Below are positions 42,675 through 50,709 of a DNA stretch of 64,000 nucleotides, in pieces. Below the pieces are notes generated by a model, which saw nothing but the letters and a program-made list of their open reading frames with translations, did not search any database and had not been told where the DNA came from. Source of the stretch: Aldehydirespirator sp965219165 (GTDB lineage Bacteria > Actinomycetota > Acidimicrobiia > Acidimicrobiales > Aldehydirespiratoraceae); assembly GCA_965219165.1 (NCBI GenBank), contig CBDCMW010000002.1, positions 3,534,001 through 3,598,000 of the forward strand, read 5' to 3'. A program made the position numbers and the translations under genes. Positions within the stretch are counted from its first letter, which is position 1. Each line of letters begins with the position of its first letter.

Positions 42675-43840
42675 CGATCGATGTCTCCGAGGATGAAGTA
42701 GAGGCTTGCCAGGATGGTGATGATGTCGGGAACGTAGACGCCTTTGAGCAGCCACGGCGTGATCGACACGTTGGAGAACGACGCCGAGCGGATCTTCACC
42801 CTGAACGGGAACAGGTCTCCCTTGGACACCACGTAGTAGCCCATCACGCCGAGCGGGTTCTCGGTCTCGACGTAGGCCTCGCCCGCGGGCACCTTGATTA
42901 TGACGGGCACCTTGGCCATGATCGGCCCCGACGGGATCCCGTCGAGCAGCTGGTCGACGATCTTGGTCGCCTCCCGGGTCTCCTGGAGCCGCACCCAGAA
43001 CCGGGCGAACGAGTCGCCGTCGGGGTGGGTCCAGACCTTCCAGTCGACCTGGTCGTGGACGAGTCCGCACGGGCTGTCGCGGCGCACGTCCCAGTCCACT
43101 CCGGAAGCCCGGATGTTGGCCCCGGACAGGCCGTAGGACAGCCCCACGTCGGGCGGGATCACGCCGATGCCCCGGGTGCGGGCCTGGAAGATCTCGTTGC
43201 CCTCCACCAGCTCGGTGGTCTGGTCGCAGAAGGCGCGGATCTTGCGCATGGCCTGGCGGGTCTCGGCGATCCAGCCGGCCGGCAGATCGTCCTTGATGCC
43301 GCCGATGCGGTCGAAGTTGGGGTGGAAGCGCCCGCCGGTGACGGCCTCTATCTGGTTGAGCACATGCTCCCGGTCGCGGAAGGCGAAGAACACCGGGGTG
43401 ATGGCCCCCACCTGCACGGCCATGTCGCCGAGGAACAGCGTGATGTTGGCGATGCGGCTCAGCTCGAAGAGGATGGTGCGGATCCACTGGGCCCGGGCCG
43501 GGGCCTCCACCTCCATGAGGCGCTCGGCGGCCAGGATGAACGGCACCTCGTTGGCAAAGCTGCCCAACCAGTCGATGCGGTTGATCAAGGTGGTGACCTG
43601 CGGATAGGTCCGCACCTCGGCCAGCTTCTCGTAGCCCCGGTGCATGTAGCCCATGACCGGCTCGGCCGACACAACTTGCTCGCCGTCGAGCTTGGCGACG
43701 ATGCGGAGCGTGCCGTGGGTGGCCGGATGCTGGGGACCGATGTTGAGGGTCATGCCCTCGGTCTCGATCTCCAGATTGACGCGGGCGTCGGCGGCCTGCG
43801 CGGCGATGTAGCTGAGCTGCTGGCGCTCGGTGACGGTCAC
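42671..43840 (-). CDS. nuoD: NADH-quinone oxidoreductase subunit D (locus 1)
   Basis: 389 residues. Quinone-site and hydrogenase-like motifs: GPQHPATHGTLRIVAKLDGE, VMGYMHRGYEKLAE, PGDVGLSYGL-like region PPDVGLSYGLSGANIRASG, VPAGEAYVETENPLGVMGYY and SVSITPWLLKGVYVPDI-like end. GTG start overlaps the nuoC stop (GTGA). Next upstream would normally be followed by E, F and G, which are absent here. Confidence 0.95.
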   Translation of the reverse strand: MTVTERQQLSYIAAQAADARVNLEIETEGMTLNIGPQHPATHGTLRIVAKLDGEQVVSAEPVMGYMHRGYEKLAEVRTYPQVTTLINRIDWLGSFANEVPFILAAERLMEVEAPARAQWIRTILFELSRIANITLFLGDMAVQVGAITPVFFAFRDREHVLNQIEAVTGGRFHPNFDRIGGIKDDLPAGWIAETRQAMRKIRAFCDQTTELVEGNEIFQARTRGIGVIPPDVGLSYGLSGANIRASGVDWDVRRDSPCGLVHDQVDWKVWTHPDGDSFARFWVRLQETREATKIVDQLLDGIPSGPIMAKVPVIIKVPAGEAYVETENPLGVMGYYVVSKGDLFPFRVKIRSASFSNVSITPWLLKGVYVPDIITILASLYFILGDIDR

Positions 43841-44541
43841 GGCGTGCCGCCCTTCTGGTCGTCCGCGTCAGGCATCAGCTCGACGTCGACGATGCCGGGC
43901 CAAGGCTTCACCCGGCGGGCCAGCAGCGGGTAGTCCTTGCGCAGCGGATGGCCCTCGAACTCGCCGGGAAGATAGATGTGGCGCAGCCCGGGGTGCCCGT
44001 CGAAGTTGATCCCGAACATCTCCCAGGCCTCACGCTCGTGCCAGTCGGCGCCGGGATAGACCCTCACCCAGCTGGGAGCGCGCAGATCATCGTCGGGAAG
44101 ATCCGCCTTGGCGATGATCGAGCGGCCCGAAGCCACGTCGTTGACCCGGGCCAGGAGCTGGAAGCGGGTGTCGCCGCCGGCCACTCCAGTCTCCGCGTGC
44201 GGGCGCTCCTTGGGCTCGGGCGGATCGAGCTCATTGTCCACGGTGCTGTCCATGTCGCGCCCGAACGGCGACGGCATCCAGTCGATGGCCGAAAGGAAGT
44301 TGAAGAAGCCGAAGCCCTCCTCGTTGCGAAGGCAGTCGGCAAGGTCGGCCCATACGTCGCGCTCGACTCGCACCCAGACCTGTCCGGCGTCGGTGTGCCA
44401 TTCGACGAGGCCGTCGCCCAGCACGCCGCGCAGACGCGCCAGCAGCGCTTCGACGTCGCTGTCGGCGGCAGGGGCGTCGGTTTCGGCGGCAGGGGCGTCG
44501 GTCTCGGGGCCGGCGGTTTCAGTCGATGACAATGGGCTCAC
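43837..44541 (-). CDS. nuoC: NADH-quinone oxidoreductase subunit C (locus 1)
   Basis: 234 residues. 30-kDa subunit signature: REAWEMFGINFDGHPGLRHI and FEGHPLRKDYPL at the C-terminus. The first 30 residues contain a short Ala/Asp repeat (APAAETDAPAA). GTG start lies inside the end of nuoB (23-nt overlap). Confidence 0.93.
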   Translation of the reverse strand: MSPLSSTETAGPETDAPAAETDAPAADSDVEALLARLRGVLGDGLVEWHTDAGQVWVRVERDVWADLADCLRNEEGFGFFNFLSAIDWMPSPFGRDMDSTVDNELDPPEPKERPHAETGVAGGDTRFQLLARVNDVASGRSIIAKADLPDDDLRAPSWVRVYPGADWHEREAWEMFGINFDGHPGLRHIYLPGEFEGHPLRKDYPLLARRVKPWPGIVDVELMPDADDQKGGTP

Positions 44542-45019
44542 CCCTCCAGCGCTCGCCCATGTCCTCGTTCTGGATGCGCTCCTGCAGCATGACGATCCCC
44601 TCGAGAAGGGCTTCGGGCCGGGGCGGGCAGCCGGGCACGTACACGTCCACCGGCACGATCTGGTCGACGCCCTTGGTGACCGAGTAGCTGTCCCAGTAGG
44701 GGCCGCCGCAGTTGGCGCACGACCCCATGGAGATCACGTACTTGGGGTCGGGCATCTGCTCGTAGAGGCGGCGCACCGAAGGCGCCATCTTGTCGGTGAC
44801 GGTGCCGGAGATCACCACCAGGTCGGCCTGGCGGGGGCTGGCGGGCAGGGGAATCACCCCGAGGCGCATGACGTCGTAACGGGGTGAGCCGAAGGCGGCC
44901 CCCATCTCGATGGCGCAGCAGGCCAGGCCCCACTGGTACACCCACAGGGAGTACTTGCGGCTCATGTTGAGCAGGGTGGACAGGGGCTTGGGCACCTTGC
45001 CCGACTCGACTAGACCCAC
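44519..45019 (-). CDS. nuoB: NADH-quinone oxidoreductase subunit B (locus 1)
   Basis: 166 residues from GTG 45019. Cluster N2 ligands: GLACCAIEMG (paired Cys), MGSCANCGGPYWDSY and VYVPGCPPRPEALLEGI. The ribosome-binding site GGGGGAG, the GTG and the first 11 codons (MGLVESGKVPK) form the last unit of a four-copy 44-bp tandem repeat. Confidence 0.95.
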   Translation of the reverse strand: MGLVESGKVPKPLSTLLNMSRKYSLWVYQWGLACCAIEMGAAFGSPRYDVMRLGVIPLPASPRQADLVVISGTVTDKMAPSVRRLYEQMPDPKYVISMGSCANCGGPYWDSYSVTKGVDQIVPVDVYVPGCPPRPEALLEGIVMLQERIQNEDMGERWRGEPIVID

Positions 45020-45162
45020 GGAAGCTCCCCCTTGGGCACCTTGCCCGACTCGACTAGACCCACGGAAGCTCCCCCTTGGGCACCTTGCCCGACTCGACTA
45101 GACCCACGGAAGCTCCCCCTTGGGCACCTTGCCCGACTCGACTAGACCCACGGAAGCTCCCC
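44987..45162. repeat. Four tandem 44-bp units carrying the nuoB initiation region
   Basis: Unit starts at 44987, 45031, 45075 and 45119, near-identical. On the gene strand each contains GGGGGAGCTTCC, then GTGGGTCTAGTCGAGTCGGG, then CAAGGTGCCCAAG: ribosome-binding site, start and first codons of nuoB. Confidence 0.95.
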
Positions 45163-45186
45163 CTCGCGACCCACCGAGGCCGTCAC
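45010..45186 (-). CDS. Chain of four mini-ORFs between nuoA and nuoB
   Basis: First ORF 45186-45142 (MTASVGREGELPWV) starts with GTGA over the nuoA stop. Three identical ORFs follow at 45151-45098, 45107-45054 and 45063-45010, each MGLVESGKVPKGELPWV. Each stop lies 10 nt inside the next start region. N-termini copy NuoB; the final WV copies the NuoA end. 44 is not a multiple of 3, so each unit shifts frame and terminates instead of extending NuoB. Confidence 0.65.
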
Positions 45187-45548
45187 ACCCATCGCAGCAT
45201 CCGCTTGCGCCAGGCGTAGAGCAGGCCGAGGAGCAGTATGAAGATGAAGATGGCCATCTCCACGAGGCCGAACATCGCATAGGCCTCCAGGCGGGCGGCC
45301 CACGGGAAGATGAACACGGCCTCCACGTCGAACAGCACGAACAGCAGAGCGAAGACGTAGTAGCGGATGTTGGCCTGCGACCACATGTCCCCGACGGGGT
45401 CGACGCCGGACTCGTAGTTCTCCATCTTCGCCGGGGTGGGCCGGGACGGCCGCAGGATCCGGCCCGCACCGAGCAGCGCCGCCACGATGGCGGCGCCGAG
45501 AGCGCCGAAGATGCCGACGGTCAGATAGGTGCGCAGGAACTCCGACAC
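45183..45548 (-). CDS. nuoA: NADH-quinone oxidoreductase subunit A (locus 1)
   Basis: 121 residues, three helices. Conserved loop KMENYESGVDPVGD and FDVEAVFIFPWA with the key acidic residues. GTG 45548 follows TAAGCT by eight bases, so this is the likely promoter-proximal gene of locus 1 (A-B-C-D-H-I-J-K-L-M-N-midA). Confidence 0.94.
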   Translation of the reverse strand: MSEFLRTYLTVGIFGALGAAIVAALLGAGRILRPSRPTPAKMENYESGVDPVGDMWSQANIRYYVFALLFVLFDVEAVFIFPWAARLEAYAMFGLVEMAIFIFILLLGLLYAWRKRMLRWV

Positions 45549-45556
45549 GGGCCCGA

Positions 45557-45562
45557 AGCTTA
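45557..45562 (-). promoter_or_regulatory. -10 box of nuo locus 1
   Basis: TAAGCT on the minus strand, eight bases before GTG 45548, in the 48-bp spacer after the membrane-protein gene. Confidence 0.4.
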
Positions 45563-45596
45563 CCGGCGAGGCGGTACGTGTCGCATTGGAAGCCTC

Positions 45597-46052
45597 TTAG
45601 CCGAGAAGCACCACTCGACGAGCCATCCAGGCCGCGCAAGCCGACAGCAGCACAGCCGGTCCTGGGCGCCAAGCAACCACGGCCAGCCGCAGCGCGGCTG
45701 CGTCGCCAGCGGACGGCACCGACAGGACATTGATGACCGCAACCACACCGAGAACGGCCACTGCCACCGAGGCCCAATAGACCGACTGCCGCAGCCGAGG
45801 GACCATGTCCGCGGCCGGAGTGGTGCACACTGCGAGGGAGGCGCCCAGCAGCAGAATGCCGGTCAGGGCGTTGACGTTGGTGAGAGCGCTGTAGAGGTCC
45901 TCCCACCACGAGTAGCGACGATCAATTCCGGCGTACCGGATCATCGGCGCTACCATGTGCAGCAGCGCGGCGGCCAGCAAGACTACGGCCAGCACTTCCC
46001 GCGCCTCGTCCCAGGCCACAGCCAGTGGCCGCCGCTCGCGCTCGCCAGCCAT
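45597..46052 (-). CDS. Four-helix membrane protein of unknown function
   Basis: 151 residues with about four transmembrane segments (AREVLAVVLLAAALLHMVAP; LTGILLLGASLAVC; SVAVAVLGVVAVINVL; PAVLLSACAAWMA). Between helices 1 and 2 there is RYSWWEDLYSALTNVN. Not recognised. ATG 46052 follows TACGTT by six bases, so it has its own leaderless promoter. Upstream of nuoA on the same strand. Confidence 0.65.
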   Translation of the reverse strand: MAGERERRPLAVAWDEAREVLAVVLLAAALLHMVAPMIRYAGIDRRYSWWEDLYSALTNVNALTGILLLGASLAVCTTPAADMVPRLRQSVYWASVAVAVLGVVAVINVLSVPSAGDAAALRLAVVAWRPGPAVLLSACAAWMARRVVLLG

Positions 46053-46058
46053 GACGAG

Positions 46059-46064
46059 AACGTA
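46059..46064 (-). promoter_or_regulatory. -10 box, membrane-protein gene
   Basis: TACGTT on the minus strand six bases before ATG 46052. Confidence 0.5.
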
Positions 46065-46138
46065 CCCGCTGGATGTGACCGAGTCCGGTTGGTGGCCGGC
46101 GAGACACCGAGGAGGTCTCGCCCAGGACTCTGGCCCGA

Positions 46139-46477
46139 TCAGCCTCCGACCCCGGCGAGCGCATCCGCACGGGATCCGTGGACCGGGATGATCTTGTCGA
46201 AACCGCTGATCTCGAAGATCTCGCGGATCGAATCGGACAGCGAGCAGACAGCCATCTTGGCGTTCTGCTTCTGGAGCGTCTTGGCGACTAGCAGGACCAC
46301 GCGGAGACCGGCGCTGCTGATGTAGGAGATGCCTTCGAAGTCCAGCACCATCCCCGTGTCGTCCGGGGTGATCGCGGCCTCCAGAGCTTCATGGAACTCA
46401 AGGGCGTTGGCACCGTCAACGCGGCCCTCAGCCACTGCAACCAACGCTCCCGCCTGCCTCTCAGTGCTGATATTCAA
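46139..46477 (-). CDS. STAS-domain anti-sigma factor antagonist
   Basis: 112 residues from TTG 46477, chosen because GAGGAG lies nine bases upstream; no ATG lies between that site and the domain. STAS fold with the phosphorylatable Ser in FEGISYISSAGLRVVLLVAK and GFDKIIPVHGS at the end. SpoIIAA/RsbV-type switch that binds an anti-sigma kinase; no partner kinase or sigma gene is nearby. Confidence 0.85.
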   Translation of the reverse strand: MNISTERQAGALVAVAEGRVDGANALEFHEALEAAITPDDTGMVLDFEGISYISSAGLRVVLLVAKTLQKQNAKMAVCSLSDSIREIFEISGFDKIIPVHGSRADALAGVGG

Positions 46478-46671
46478 TGAACCGCATCTCCTCGGGTGTC
46501 GCGATCCGGCCACGGCAAGCCGTGGCCGCTGGACTGGGCGACATAGTATCTGTTGCACGCGGCGCGCGCATACCGGGCCGCCGCCGTTGCCCTGCAGGTC
46601 AATGGTTCCGGCAACGGTCCCAGCGAGGTGCCGGCTAGGTCCCCGACGCGGCCCGGCGAAGATGGGCTCCT

Positions 46672-46703
46672 CTTGAACTCCGGCCTATCCGCTCGGCCTC
46701 GGA
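46672..46703 (-). repeat. Family 1 repeat, one-end fragment
   Basis: GAACTCCGGCCTATCCGCTC and GGCCTCGG only: the right-hand end of the element, just after the ABC ATPase remnant. Confidence 0.65.
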
Positions 46704-46708
46704 GCGAG

Positions 46709-47277
46709 TTACCAGTGAAGGTCGGCTAGCGCCGTCTTGCCGCCGGCCGGAGGCCCGTCGCCGATGATCTTGCCGCCGGCCGGAGGCCCGTCGCCGATGA
46801 TCTTGCCGCTGCTGAGCTCGACAACCCGATCGGCCATGCGGGATATCTCGCGGTTGTGGGTGACCACCAGCACGGCCCGCTCCTCGGCTGCCTGCTCGTA
46901 GAGCAGCTCAAGAATCTGGGACCCGGTCCTGAAGTCGAGCTCGCCGGTGGACTCGTCGGCCAGCAGCACCGGATTGCCGGTGGCCAGCGCCCTGGCGATC
47001 GCCACGCGCTGCTGCTCGCCGCCGGACAGCTCATGGGGGAAGTGGTCGAAACGGTGGCCGAGACCCACCGACTCGAGCACCTCTTCGAATCGACGCTGCC
47101 GCGCTTGCCCGAGACGTCCACGCCGAACTCGACTTTCTCGGTGGCCGTCAGCCCCAGGAACAGGTTGAAGCTCTGGAAGATGAAGCTCACGGTCTGACGC
47201 CGCAGCTCGAAGAGCTCGGCGCGGGAAGCCGACGTCGTGTCGCGCCCGCCCACTGTGATCTGCCCCGATGTAGGCAC
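46709..47277 (-). pseudogene. ABC transporter ATPase remnant (LolD/MacB-like)
   Basis: The 5-prime part (47277 to about 47100) reads PTSGQITVGGRDTTSASRAE and VSFIFQSFNLFLGLT (Q-loop); the rest, in another frame, reads HELSGGEQQRVAIARALATG, VLLADESTGELD (Walker B) and VVTHNREISRMADR. Walker A is missing and the frames do not join, so the gene is truncated and frameshifted near 47090-47110. The C-terminus contains a 33-bp duplication (KIIGDGPPAGG twice). Confidence 0.85.
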
Positions 47278-47402
47278 CGTCGAGTCCTCTCCATGGGCGC
47301 GTCGGCCGCGGAGCCTACATTCTGGGCGGGACCGTCTGGAATCCGACCGTCCAGAGGCACGATTTCAGTGCTTGGCACGCATACGGGGGTCGACTAGCAT
47401 CA

Positions 47403-47735
47403 CCCGAGGGCGCCGCCAGGGTTGTCGCGCTGCTCTTCGACGACATCGAAGCCGAATCGCTCGACATTCTCGACATGAACTACCGGGTCCGCAAGCAGTT
47501 CGGGGTGGAACTCGCGGTGGCCAAGGTTCGACGTCATTTCGAAGAGTCCGGAGTCCCCTGGCTCGACGATGAAGGCGGCGTGACTCCGGAGGGCTTGGCC
47601 GAGCTGAACGCCTTCATGCCGGAAGTGGACGACGGGCGGATCGAGGTCGGCGGGCGGGTCGAGAACGTCTTCGTGGTCCTGAAAGTGGCCGACCTCACCG
47701 GCATGCTGCGCCGCGCGCTTGCCGAGAATGCCTAG
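47403..47735 (+). pseudogene. Acyl carrier protein-like remnant
   Basis: Open frame ARVVALLFDDIEAESLDILD (split) with the phosphopantetheine-type Ser in ESLDIL, then FGVELAVAKVRRHFEESG. It looks like an ACP from about helix 1, but no ATG/GTG start precedes the domain; the only ATG (47475) lies after the carrier Ser. Overlaps the ketosynthase remnant by 8 nt, as in intact fatty-acid or polyketide operons. Confidence 0.6.
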
Positions 47736-48100
47736 AGCCCTGATTACCGGGCTCGGCGCGGTGTCGCCGCTGGGCTGGGGGATCGAATCCAATTGGCCGG
47801 CGGCGGTGGAGGGCAGGTCGGGAACCGCGAGACTCGAGTTGTTCGAGGCCGGACCGGACGACTGCACGGTGGCGAGCCAGGTGCCGGCCCGCGACGGCGA
47901 CGGTTACGAGCCCTCGCCCGTGCGCCTGCTGGACTACTACCGGTTCGCCGAGGCCGAGGCGCTCGAACAGGCGGGCCTGGACCGGCAACGTCTCGCAGGC
48001 AATGAGCGGGCCCGAGTCATAGTGGCTAGCCACGGGTTCTGTTGGAGTGTCGACGAGTTCAACGCGGCCGCACGCGGCGAGACGGTGAAGGGCTGTGATC
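47728..48100 (+). pseudogene. Beta-ketoacyl-ACP synthase N-terminal remnant
   Basis: RALITGLGAVSPLGWGIESN is the classic FabF/KAS start, followed by VEGRSGTARLELFEAGPDD. Similarity stops near codon 125, well before the active-site Cys, where the sequence becomes the antisense of an acyltransferase gene. Confidence 0.85.
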
Positions 48101-48487
48101 TGTCCCCCGGGCCAGGCACAGTCGGCCGGGTCGGGACCGACCACCGAGAGCATGCGCCCCTCGCCGTGGCGGGCGCTGGCTTCAGCGATGAGCTCTCCCC
48201 TGAGCATCAGAAGCTTGCGCGCATCCTCGATCCAGATCGCCCCCATCAGCGCGGCGGCGGCCCAGACCCCGCTCGACTGGCCGATCACGGCCATGGGCCG
48301 CGAGCCGCTGTAGCGCTGGCGGGTCCACGCGTACGCCAGCGCCGCGACGCAGGTCTGGTAGGGGCCGGGGGCAGATCCCACCTCGCCCTTGGCGAGCCGG
48401 TCAACGAAATCGATGCCCAGAAAGCTGCTGATGCGGCTCATGTAGCTGCTGTTCAGCAGAGGCGTGTCCCTACATGTTGTTCATGTC
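48101..48487 (-). pseudogene. Malonyl/acyl-transferase (FabD/AT-like) remnant
   Basis: Minus-strand frame with PYQTCVAALAYAW, MAVIGQSSGVWAAAALMGAI (GQSxG nucleophile elbow) and RKLLMLRGELIAEASARHGEG. Both ends are missing: no start is seen before a stop near 48487, and similarity ends at about 48105 where it meets the ketosynthase remnant tail to tail. Confidence 0.75.
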
Positions 48488-48540
48488 GATCCCGCCGCCG
48501 GGGAACATGACAACCTCCCGAGAGCTGGGGTCCTGCACGG

Positions 48541-48837
48541 TCACACGCCCTCCACGACCATGACATGCAGATCCGAGCACGCGCTCGCAAGCTGCCTCAA
48601 CTCGGCGAACTCCGCCGAGCTCATCCATGACCTGGCCTGGCCCACGTGCTCGAACTCCACGACCATGACACGGTCGGGCCTGGACTCGCCCACTATCACT
48701 TCGAGGCTCCCGCCCTTCACCAAGCACCTACCGCCATGCTCGACAGCGGTGTCGGCCAGGGTGTTGATGCGGTCGAGGCTCTCGTTGAACGCGGCCTCAT
48801 CGGTCACAGTGAGGCTGACGTTTCCGACGATCGCCAC
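48541..48837 (-). CDS. DUF1330-like small protein
   Basis: 98 residues from GTG 48837, preceded by AAGGAGG. Ferredoxin-like alpha/beta protein: VEHGGRCLVKGGSLEVIVGE, DRVMVVEFEHVGQARSWMSS, and LHVMVVEGV at the end match the DUF1330/dimeric alpha-beta barrel pattern. Function unknown. Overlies debris on both sides but is itself intact. Confidence 0.7.
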   Translation of the reverse strand: MAIVGNVSLTVTDEAAFNESLDRINTLADTAVEHGGRCLVKGGSLEVIVGESRPDRVMVVEFEHVGQARSWMSSAEFAELRQLASACSDLHVMVVEGV

Positions 48838-48858
48838 GAACCCCTCCTTGCTGTGAGG

Positions 48859-49063
48859 ATAACCGAGGCATGATATACGAGTCCTGGGGCGAGCCCGGGT
48901 TGGTGTCGGTGACCCACGGGCCCGGATCGTCGAGCTGGCTCTGGGCGTCCTCCAGGATCCGCTCGACCCAATCGCCGTCCACGGCACCCGGGACCCTTAC
49001 GACCCCGTCTCTGGAGAAAGCGGTCTTCGTTTCCGGCGATATCACAGTTGACAAGTATGTCAA
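48859..49063 (-). pseudogene. Phytanoyl-CoA dioxygenase (PhyH) N-terminal remnant
   Basis: About 65 codons: FSRDGVVRVPGAVDGDWVER and DTNPGSPQDSYIMPRL resemble the first helix and substrate loop of PhyH-family Fe/2-oxoglutarate enzymes. The HxD...H iron site is absent because the frame continues into unrelated sequence just before the DUF1330 gene. Confidence 0.65.
49048..49063. promoter_or_regulatory. 16-bp palindrome TTGACA-AGTA-TGTCAA
   Basis: Perfect 6-bp inverted repeat with a 4-bp centre, in an AT-rich island (49040-49145) between the PhyH remnant and catalase. On either strand it also offers a TTGACA -35 box. Could be an operator. Confidence 0.4.
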
Positions 49064-49197
49064 GAGCCGATGGTGTCCGCCAGAACACTATTAGTTTGTG
49101 ACTATGGGAGAATGAGAAATAAACAAATTGTGATTGCATATCTCTGATGGCACGCTGGAGACAGCAACCCCCACCCTCGCCCAAGGAGCCAAGAGCC

Positions 49198-50682
49198 ATG
49201 AGCGTCAGCGCCCTCCCCGCCCTCACGACCGAGTCCGGGGCTCCCGTCGCCGACAACCGGAACAGCCACACCGCGGGGCCCGAGGGGCCCGTGCTCCTCG
49301 CCGATCAGCACCTGATCGAGAAGCTCGCCCGCTTCAACCGCGAGCGCATCCCCGAACGGGTCGTCCACGCCGTCGGCTCCGGGGCCTACGGCACGTTCAC
49401 CGTCACCAACGACGCCATCAGCCGGTACACCCGCATGGACATGATGTCGGAGTGCGGCAAGCAGACCGAGGTCTTCGTCCGCTTCTCCACCGTGGCCGGG
49501 TCCAAGGGGGCCCCCGACGCGGTGCGGGATCCCAGAGGCTTCGCGGTGAAGTTCTACACGGCCGAGGGCAACTGGGACCTCGCCGGGAACAACACGCCGG
49601 TCTTCTTCATCCGGGATCCGCTGAAGTTCCCGGACTTCATCCACTCCCAGAAGTACGACCCCCACACCAACCGGCAGGAACCCGGCAGCGTCTGGGACTT
49701 CTTCTCCCACTCGCCGGAGGCCACCCACCAGTTCACCTGGCTCTTCGGCGACCGGGGCCTGCCCGCGAGCTGGCGCCACATGAACGGATACGGGTCGCAC
49801 ACCTTCCAGTGGGTCAACGCAGCCGGTGAGCGTCACTGGGTGAAGTTCCACTTCAAGACCGACCAGGGCGTCTGCTGCCTCACCGAGGCCGAGGCGGTCC
49901 GCGCCGCAGGCGTCAATCAGGCCCACCACCAGCAGGACCTCTACGAGGCGATCGAGCGGGGCGACCATCCGTCGTGGACGCTCAAGGTGCAGCTGATGCC
50001 CGAGACAGACGCGGCCGACTACCACATCAATCCCTTCGACCTCACCAAAGTGTGGCCCCACGGCGACTACCCGCTCATCGAGGTGGGCCGCATGGAGCTG
50101 AACCGCATCCCGGACAACTACTTCGCGGACGTGGAGCAGGCGGCCTTCGACCCGGGCCATATGGTTCCCGGCATCGGCCCCAGTCCCGACAAGATGCTGC
50201 AGGCCAGGCTGTTCGCCTACGGCGACGCCCACCGCTACCGGCTCGGCGTCAACCACACCCAGCTTCCGGTCAACTCCCCCAAGGGCTGCCCATTCGATCA
50301 CGGCAGCAACTACGGACGGGACGGAGCCATGCGCTTCAACGCCAACGGAGGCCGCAGCGTCAACTACGAGCCCAACAGTTTCGGGGGCCCGGCGCAGACC
50401 GATGTCCCCCTGTACGCAGGCTTCGATCTCGGCAAGGTCTCCGGTACCTACCAGCCGGACGTGCGAGGCATCGACGACTTCCAGCAGGCCGGCGACCTCT
50501 ACCGGCTGATGGACCCCGACGCCCAGCAGCGCCTCATCAACGCCATCGCCGGCTCGCTGTCGCAGGTGCAGCGCACCGGGATCGGCGACGGCATCGTGGC
50601 CCGATCGATCGACCACTTCCGCAAGGCCGACGCCAGCTTCGGAAGCCGCCTGGAGCTGGCTGTGGCCACCTTGCGGGCCTGA
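49198..50682 (+). CDS. katA: Monofunctional heme catalase
   Basis: 494 residues, small-subunit catalase. Distal His57 in RVVHAVGSGAYGTFTVT, Asn in GNNTPVFFIRDPLKFPDF, proximal heme Tyr341 in RLFAYGDAHRYRLG. ATG 49198 chosen because AAGGAGCC is nine bases upstream; the earlier in-frame ATG 49147 adds a Pro-rich stretch. Degrades hydrogen peroxide. The OxyR gene follows on the same strand, 27 bp downstream. Confidence 0.96.
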   Translation: MSVSALPALTTESGAPVADNRNSHTAGPEGPVLLADQHLIEKLARFNRERIPERVVHAVGSGAYGTFTVTNDAISRYTRMDMMSECGKQTEVFVRFSTVAGSKGAPDAVRDPRGFAVKFYTAEGNWDLAGNNTPVFFIRDPLKFPDFIHSQKYDPHTNRQEPGSVWDFFSHSPEATHQFTWLFGDRGLPASWRHMNGYGSHTFQWVNAAGERHWVKFHFKTDQGVCCLTEAEAVRAAGVNQAHHQQDLYEAIERGDHPSWTLKVQLMPETDAADYHINPFDLTKVWPHGDYPLIEVGRMELNRIPDNYFADVEQAAFDPGHMVPGIGPSPDKMLQARLFAYGDAHRYRLGVNHTQLPVNSPKGCPFDHGSNYGRDGAMRFNANGGRSVNYEPNSFGGPAQTDVPLYAGFDLGKVSGTYQPDVRGIDDFQQAGDLYRLMDPDAQQRLINAIAGSLSQVQRTGIGDGIVARSIDHFRKADASFGSRLELAVATLRA

Positions 50683-50709
50683 AATGGCCGCAGATCTCGG
50701 GCGGATCCT

